Part shown: positions 57,221 through 64,000 of the stretch, in pieces
How positions within the stretch are numbered: position 1 is the stretch's first letter
Layout: each line of letters starts with the position of its first letter
Source: Nageia nagi
Taxonomy: Eukaryota; Pinophyta
Length of the DNA: 64,000 nt
Assembly (NCBI GenBank): GCA_050084985.1
Contig: JBITNC010000002.1
Span: 992,001-1,056,000 of the forward strand
Direction of reading: 5' to 3'
Position numbers and translations under genes: made by a program
Notes under the pieces: model-generated
Seen by the model: only the letters and a program-made list of their open reading frames with translations
Told to the model about the DNA's origin: nothing
Database searches by the model: none

Positions 57221-58226
57221 GGGCAAAGAGCAATAAGATGTATTCGATGAAATTAAAAGATATTTATTATCTCCTCCTATCCTAAGTCCACCAAGAAAAG
57301 ATGTACCCTTTTTATTATATATCTTTGCTACTGAAAATGCTTTAGGAATAATGCTTGCTCAAAAGAATGAACACAATAAAGAATAAGCTATATATTATCT
57401 AAGTAGAACCCTAGTGAGCTACAAGATTAAGTACATATATTTGGAAAAATTATGTCTTGCTATCATTTTTGCTACTAAAAAACTTCAACATTATATGCTT
57501 AATCATACAACATATGTCATCTCTAAAATGGATCTGTTGAAATATATGATGAATAAAACATATCAAAATTCAAGAACTGCAAAGTGGATAATGCACTTAA
57601 CTGAATTTGATTTACATTTTATTAGATAAAAGTCAATAAAAGGACAAGTAATTACTGATTATCTCATTGATGCTCCATTGCAAGATAATAAACCCCTTGT
57701 CATTGGATTACCCGATGATGGGGTGTTTCAATTAGATGAAATTGAAATACCTGTAGAACCTGAAGACGATTGGGATATGACAATACACTTTGATGGTTCT
57801 CGATGTGAACAAGGTGGTGGATTAGGTGTTGTATTTATAACCCTACAAGGGATCCCTATACCATATTCATTTAAATTAAAATTTCCTTGTACTAATAATA
57901 ATGCAGAATACGAAGCTTTGATATTAGCATTAAGAACTGCTATTAAATTAAAACTTAAAAGAATTAAAATTATTGAAGATTCTTTACTCATCGTCAATCA
58001 AGTGAAAGGAATCTATCAATGTAAAGAACCTTTACTTCAAAAGTATAAAGCGTTAGTTGAAGAATTATTAAAATCTTTTGACCAATTTAGTATAGAAGTG
58101 GCAACAAAATCATGTAATAGATTTGCAGATACTATGGCTTCTATTGGATCTCTTATCCCAGAAGATCCTAAAAAATTTTCAATTCAAGTTGAAATAATTC
58201 AATTATCTCAATCATCATTACAATAG
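57221..58226 (+). pseudogene. RNase H pair of the Tat-like element
   Basis: 57221-57630 is the RT-attached RNase H (PILSPPRKDVPFLLYIFATE, EKLCLAIIFATKKLQHYML), with key acidic residues largely lost. 57750-58140 is a second, archaeal-type RNase H: WDMTIHFDGSRCEQGGGLGV, NNNAEYEALILALRTAI and a later LIVNQVKGIY block with Asp/Glu residues kept. A second RNase H before the integrase is a mark of the Tat lineage. Confidence 0.85.
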
Positions 58227-59536
58227 GAAGATGAAGAAAAAAGTATATTAAATATTGACGTAACTGATAAAGATAATTGGTACAAAGAATTGATAGATTT
58301 TTTAAAATTTGGAACTCTTCTTGCAAACCTTAATAAATCATCATGATGAGCTTTTAAAATCAAAGCAACTAAATATTATTTGATAGGAGATATCTTGCAT
58401 CGATGAAATTTCAACGGTATTTTACTCAGATGTCTTGAATGTAACGATATTAAAAAAGCTATATCCTCCGCCCATGATGGAACATGTGGAGGACATTTTA
58501 ATAGTGTTGCGATTATGAAACGATTAATTCGAATGGGGTATTATTGGCCAACTATGGAAAAACATTGTTGTGAATATGTTAAAAAATGTTTTAAATGTCA
58601 ACAATACGCTCATTTATTCTAACAACCTTCTCAAGAACTACATCCTATACAATCACTTTGGCCATTCTCTAAATGGGCATTAGATTTAATAGGACAAATT
58701 ACACCTACATCTTTTGGTGGACACAAGTTCATCATTACAGCAATTGAATATTTTACTAAATGGGTAGAGGCTATTCCCATGACTTCCACCACTGGTTCAT
58801 GAATTGCTAAATTTATAGAAAACTATATTATATGTAGATTCGATATACCAAACCAATTAATTACGGATAATGGAAAGAATTTTAAAAATAAGGATGTAAA
58901 ACAAATATGTGACAAGTATAAAATTAAATAAAGTTTTTCCACTCCATATTTTCCACAAGGTAATGGACAGGCAGAGGCTACTAATAAAACTATTCGGAAC
59001 ATCTTAGCAAAAATAGTAAATGATTCTCATAGAGATTGGCATATGCAAATATCAAAAGACTTATGGGCTTATCATACAAGTGTACGTACTCCTATTGAGG
59101 CAACACCATTCTCTTTAGTATATGGAATAGAAGCCATCCTACCCATAGAACTTGAGATACCATCCCTTAGAGTAAATCTAAGTGAGCAAAACTCTAACAA
59201 GGAAGCAAGACAGACTCGCTTAGATCAATTGTTACTTTTAGATGAAAAATGTATCAATACTTTAGAGCATATGCGTGTTTATCAGAAGAGGATAAAATGA
59301 GCTTTTGATAAAAGGGCTTTAATTCGTGAGTTCAAAATAGGTGATTTGGTTTTAAAAGAAAATCAACAAACTTCACGAATTGAACGATAGCTTAGAGATA
59401 AGTTTGCTCCAAATTAGTTAGGACCATATATCATTAAGAAAAAATTTGGTAAAGGAACTTATTATTTATCAGACTTAGAAGGGAATGAAGAGCGTGAACC
59501 TATAAATATCATGCATCTTCGACCCTTCTATACATA
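58227..59536 (+). pseudogene. Integrase of the Tat-like element
   Basis: The HHCC zinc domain shows AHDGTCGGHFNSVAI...C-F-K-C (58470-58605). The catalytic Asp-Asp-Glu lie in WALDLIGQITP (58677-58709), QLITDNGKNF (58855-58885) and FPQGNGQAEATNKT (58950-58992). The C-terminal part ends IMHLRPFYT and a TAA near 59536. About nine stops interrupt it. The last long open part is 59043-59300. Confidence 0.88.
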
Positions 59537-59643
59537 AAAAAAAAAGTGTACATTAGTTTTCTTTTGTTTATTTTTTTTTGTTAAAATAATAAATAAATAA
59601 AAGTATTAATATTTGTTAAGTGTTAATGATTAAAATAAAAAGG

Positions 59644-60881
59644 ATGAATCTGGCAAAGGAATCTGCTAAAGGTAGCATAATGCAACCATAAGTACGATTT
59701 CCACCACCAAGATATCCAAGTGATTTAGCATTGACATATTTAAAACATGGATTTGATCTTAATCTCTTAAATTATTTATAATTGACTATTGATGAATAAT
59801 ATGAAAGAACATATCATATGTTTTGTGGTATAAATAATAGTTGGGAAGTCACTTTTTGTGGATACGAAGTAAGTATTATCTTAGATCCACAAATCTATTT
59901 CACCCATATGGAAAGAATATCACAAGAAATAACAACTTTCTGCCTACAATGGCCTTATGGAATACTGAGAATCGTCATAAATTGCCAATTAACTGAGTAT
60001 TCACTCCTTTTAGTTAATCTGAAATACGTTAAATAATTAACCAAAAGCTTAGAATGGATGGATGAAATTTTACATTATTTACCTCATAAAAGGGTGATTT
60101 ATGATTTTTCAAATACTTTTGTGGCTTTTCCTCCTAGAACGTTACAATAACACTATAGGCAAATTCATAGATTTTCTCGCATGCAATGCGACACACAATT
60201 TGGAAATGAAAGTTGGAGAAAAGGCAAGCTTTTCGTATTGCCGAACTTACAATGATGAATCAAATAAGGGTTAGAAATGAGATCATCGAAAAACTATCAA
60301 AAGAACATAAAGTGTGGAATAATGGAAGTTATCTTCTGGGGTTCGAATGTAGGTATGACAAAGATATCTTTATGAAAGTTATTCATAATGTTCCTACTCC
60401 TTTGTATTCAAATATCTTTTCCATGCCTCTTGAAATACAACAAAAAATGGCCTTGACGTTCTATGATGCACGTGAATCTTACGGTTGGGATGTCAAAGTA
60501 AATGGATATCAAGTTATTGTTTGTATCAATGCATTTGAGTTATGGTGTTCTCCTAACTCAGAATATGATTTTATGACATATTTTTATCTTCTGTGGCCTA
60601 TAGAAAAGCCTAAAATAATAGTTGATTATACTCACAACCTGACTTTAAAACATCGAGAACAAATCATCTCTATCACTCAAACTGTAACTTTCAAACACTT
60701 AGATTATTGTATTCCAGAAATCTATCATAATCAAGTGGTATTAGATTTTAGTTTTTTGTTTAGTTTAACACATTGCTCATTTAATCCTGATGCAGTACAA
60801 ACTCGATTTGAATGCTTCATGAATAGATTCCCTAGAAAAAATGATAAAACCCTAAAAAATTATAAAATTATAAAATCATAA
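59644..60881 (+). pseudogene. Extra sense ORF after integrase, function unknown
   Basis: From ATG at 59644 a frame with a few stops (RFPPPRYPSDLALTYLKHGF, FCGINNSWEVTFCGYEVSII) continues, after a one-base shift near 60210, into a stop-free 60213-60881 (222 codons) ending KTLKNYKIIKS. Total about 410 residues. I recognise no domain. There is no obvious signal peptide or membrane segment in what can be read, so an envelope role is not supported. Two similar-looking halves (EVTFCGYEVSI / DVKVNGYQVIV with following C-hydrophobic stretches) suggest an internal duplication. Confidence 0.6.
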
Positions 60882-62640
60882 AAAAAAATTGAAAACTATA
60901 AAACACATAAAAATTATAAAACTATAAAATCTACCTAGATGGAAACATCTAGAGGTTACTTGGCAATTGGGTGCCCTACCCTTGTATGATGTGAATATAT
61001 GTTGCATGTCATTGTAAATGTGATTATCCAATAAATGTGTAATATGTGAAAAGGTCATTTTAGAATAATATCCTTGTTATAACTACATTCACTTTGTATT
61101 TTCTTTCATAAAGAAATGATATACCATAGATGATAGAAAAACATAAAGTTTGTGTTTGAAGGAAAATCTAAAAACTCCAAGCACTTACAACATTAAAAAT
61201 TTCTAAGAGAATTTGAATGAAATCATTCTAAAAGACATTAAGAGTGAAAGTTATGCGTCTATCCTATTATTCACTTCATCTCGAACCCAAGAATCATTTG
61301 ATAGTTTAAAAAAAAAAAAAAAAGGAGATGACAAAAAAAAATTGCTACATTACATCAATGATTCTTGGGTGATTACAATATCCGCTACTGGGGCTATGGA
61401 TGCCTGACTGGCAGTAGAGTAAGGTTGTAGTGGGATCAAGGGGTTAATCCTCATCGGGGCTATGGATGCCTATTTGGTAATGAGGCATACCTTACGAGTC
61501 GCAATATGTCCATTTTGGTTAGCGACCTTCTTTCCTATGGACCTCTATACGTTTCATACGGATAGACTAGCTTATTAATGTCTCTAGGATATTTCATCTC
61601 AAATGATCTAAGAAGGGGAATGAATCTCACTACACACACTAGAGTTTATAGATTTTTTATCAACATATAACAACATTGTTTGATATCATCTTAGGTTGTT
61701 AAATCTTGAGATAAAGAAAGATAAGGTAGATGTTATGATAACTTGGTTATTAATCCAAAATCGCCTAATCTTTTGTCATAGTTTGTAATGTGTTTGTGTT
61801 TAGAATCATGTGTGTCATTTTGTTAAACCCATTCCTTTTGAAAATATCATTACCTTTGAACATTATTAAAATTTGCTTTTCTTTGGAAAGGATAAGAATG
61901 ATTATTTATTATTCCCCGGACCAAGATAAATTTAATGTTCATATACATCCATAAGTCACTAGTGTGTCATGTCAAGCCATTTTTACTATTATCTATTACC
62001 TTTGAACATTATTAAAATTGCTTTTCTTTGGAAAGAATAAGAATGATTATTTATTGTTCCCCTAACCAAGATAAAGTTAATGTTCATATACATCCATAAG
62101 TCACTAGTTTATCGTGTCAAGAAGTTTATTGTAAAATTGCCAAGTACGAAAGATGATGTATCTGATTCTGTAAAAATATAATAAAAATATGTCCTTAAAT
62201 AACTTAACTTATTAAAATTATAAATTAGATTTATTGTTTATAGTAACTATAATCGTACTTATTATTAACTTAATTTTGAGATTAGTAACATCATCAAACC
62301 AATTTGTTGATATATGTTATATATTTCATCATCATACATTCCACAATTATATCTATGCATCATACATTTTGAAAATTACATATATTCATCATCAAGTAAT
62401 TAAAAGATAATCATGATCTACATAGCATCACATCATACCTATTTTAACATAAACCTATATATAGAATGAAAGCTCATGCATCAAAAATCATACAAGTACC
62501 ATAAATATCAAAGATCTATCTATCTATATATACATCATCATAGTCCATCAAAAGGTCATCATAACATCATGAATCATACAATAAAAATACAAGGGTCTAA
62601 TAACCTCATAAGTATATAAAAATAACATCATAAAAAATGG
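60882..62640. other. Spacer of the Tat-like element with duplications
   Basis: A 145-base tandem duplication lies at about 61848-61985 and 61995-62120 (ACCTTTGAACATTATTAAAA start, CATCCATAAGTCACTAGT end). A second pair of short repeats with GGGGCTATGGATGCCT occurs at 61389 and 61457. A poly-A run is at 61309-61323. The rest is AT-rich without genes. Confidence 0.6.
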
Positions 62641-62647
62641 TATCCTC

Positions 62648-64000
62648 AAGGACTACCCCAACTACTGCCTGGTCTGCTAGGACTACTTGATCGCCTCTGC
62701 TGCCTACTAGTCTCTTTGGTACCCTGACTTGGAGGAGTAGGGCCTACAGATCTTGTAAGACTACCCAGATGCTGAGCTCTTTGCAACTCGAATGAACCAA
62801 CAACCCCTAAGGGAGATGCCCAAGGTGTACCACTCTTGCTAGAAAGACCTCATGACCTTTGAGTCCTGCTTGGGGATCCAATTGTGCCTTATGCACTACT
62901 ACCTATTTGATACACTAAAATATATATAGGTATATAACTATTTGGAGGTATAGGATACTAAGCCCCCAAAGTAAAAGCTGGAACACCTATCAGCCACATC
63001 TATACTATACTACTATAAAAATCTTGCTGTTGACAAATGCCACGATTGAAAATTGAAGGACCACCTTCGGAAGTAGAGGCTGCTCCCAACTGATGAGCTT
63101 GAGCTCCCTATAAAGAGGAATGAGCCTCATCTCTCTCTTATCTATATCTATCTTGCTCAACCCTGTACCTGCACATACGTGAATGGACCTATGCCAGCTG
63201 GTGTCTTAGCTCATAAATGTCTCCTAATAGAGTATCAATGCTAGGAACCTATGTAGCAGGAGCCTCCTTGACTCTACGAGCAACCTTTGGGGTAGCTCCC
63301 TCCTCGCCTACACCCATAGCCTCCTCCTTAGGAGCTAACTCCTCAAGAGCATCTACCATAACCTCCTTGCCTACAGCCTCCTCTCTTGTAGCCTCCACTC
63401 TTATAGGCTCCTCGCCTACCTCTCCCCCTCTTACTGCTGCACCCAACTCCTCATTAACATCGATGCATCGATGAACGTGTCGACCCTCCAATATACCCTC
63501 TAGGCCATCATCTCCCTCCTCCCACCAGGACATGAATGCCTCAGATACCCCTGCATCATCCTCTCTGGTATCATCCTCTAATGATCCCTCCTCCTGAGTA
63601 GGATTTGGCTCTATGTAAACCAACGGCTATACACCCTCTGGTGAAATAGTGCCCTCATGCTGATATGGCACTAATGGGGTAGGTACATCTTGAATTAAAC
63701 TGAACTGATAGTGCACCCACTCAAAATGAAAGTACTCCAAAAAATCAACTTGATGACCACTCAAAACATGTGGCTATCGAATATAAGTAAGCTCAACTAT
63801 GAGCTCTCTCTAGACAGGATACAAGCAGTAAGGTCTGAATCTCACCTGATCTGGAATTAAGTGACTAAGCATGTGGTGATAATAGCTCACATCTCGACAA
63901 ATTCCATCCGATGGGTGAATATAAAAATCATCACACCATCGGACTATGCCCACCTCATAATCCAAGTGACTACCAAACCCTAGCATCGGTAACCTTGGAG
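62648..64000 (-). pseudogene. Antisense ORF of the Tat-like element (3' part)
   Basis: The frame on the - strand enters from beyond 64000 and ends near 62650 with a Ser/Arg/Gly-rich tail (SSSPSRPGSSWGSP). A stop-free piece 63249-63623 is acidic (GSLEDDTREDDAGVSEAFM, EEAVGKEVM). The part at 63700-64000 reads SGHQVDFLEYFHFEWVHYQF and RFRPYCLYPV, with interruptions. By position and by the globular-acidic-Ser/Gly layout it corresponds to the antisense ORF at 27604-29396, but sequence similarity by eye is weak. The diagnostic PMD motif would lie outside the window. Confidence 0.55.

Larger units (their letters stand above)
48859..64000 (+). mobile_element. Tat-like Ty3/gypsy retrotransposon, 3' end beyond the window
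   Basis: A 5' LTR (48859-49708), PBS, long leader, gag, protease, RT, two RNase H domains, integrase, an extra sense ORF and an antisense ORF follow in order. The second, archaeal-type RNase H and the antisense ORF point to the Tat lineage. No 3' LTR is seen before 64000, so the element exceeds 15 kb. It inserted into the leader of copia B. Coding frames are kept over long distances with mostly nonsense changes (TAG/TAA/TGA at Gln and Arg positions) and a few frameshifts. Confidence 0.85.

Noticed and set aside
23122-59536. TAG/TAA read as Gln, i.e. a variant genetic code
   Set aside because: TGA stops also occur at Arg positions, the telomere heptamer and element lineages are plant, and methylation-driven decay explains all three stop types.
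59644-60881. Envelope-like protein after integrase
   Set aside because: No signal peptide, transmembrane helix or cleavage-site features are visible in the readable parts.

Overview
The window is AT-rich plant nuclear DNA made almost entirely of decayed retroelements. The plant assignment rests on the Arabidopsis-type telomere heptamer CCCTAAA, Ty1/copia and Tat-like Ty3/gypsy elements with plant PBS/PPT motifs, an antisense plant-mobile-domain ORF, and many in-frame stops sitting where Gln (CAG, CAA) or Arg (CGA) is expected, as left by deamination of methylated cytosine. A large-genome gymnosperm, fern or lycophyte would fit; the species cannot be read from the sequence. I see no host protein gene that I can support.

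Left part (1-16045). All pieces lie head-to-tail on the + strand: the 3' part of a Penelope-like element (PLE; 1-2010), a degenerate CCCTAAA tract, tandem repeats derived from the 3' half of 5S rRNA, and a nearly full-length PLE (3181-8471) with ~280-bp pseudo-LTRs, a long ORF1 and a reverse transcriptase with no room for a GIY-YIG endonuclease. These are followed by CCCTAAA, two non-autonomous units whose ~0.45-0.6 kb terminal repeats carry type I hammerhead ribozymes, 14-15-bp AAAAATATTAACTT satellites, and more CCCTAAA. CCCTAAA heptamers lie at nearly every junction, always on the strand and side expected if a G-rich telomeric overhang primed reverse transcription of each RNA. I read this as a fossil (or present) chromosome end, terminus to the left, built by endonuclease-less PLEs and hammerhead-bearing satellites of them. 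Two hammerheads (8863-8922 and 14238-14297) still look fully foldable. The array stops abruptly at 16045/16046 inside a LINE fragment, which could be a healed break.

Middle (16046-36159). Two LINE endonuclease fragments (- strand) flank an LTR-like block. A Ty1/copia element then runs 18796-36159 on the + strand with target-site duplication AATGC. Its integrase is split by a younger 7.8-kb gypsy element (25048-32835, duplication GTAAC) that has gag and an antisense plant-mobile-domain ORF but no protease, RT or integrase. A further 3.8 kb between the copia PBS and gag is largely unexplained and holds a tRNA-Ile-like relic and a 34-bp minisatellite.

Right part (36160-64000). A 1.3-kb inverted repeat (37583-38872 and 42180-43461) brackets gypsy gag/LTR pieces on the - strand. 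The right arm is cut by a second copy of the copia family on the - strand (43462-48858). Its 5' leader is in turn cut by a long Tat-like gypsy element (48859 to beyond the window) with gag, protease, RT, two RNase H domains, integrase, an extra sense ORF of unknown function and an antisense ORF. Every coding region is broken by stops or frameshifts, so these are remnants rather than active elements.
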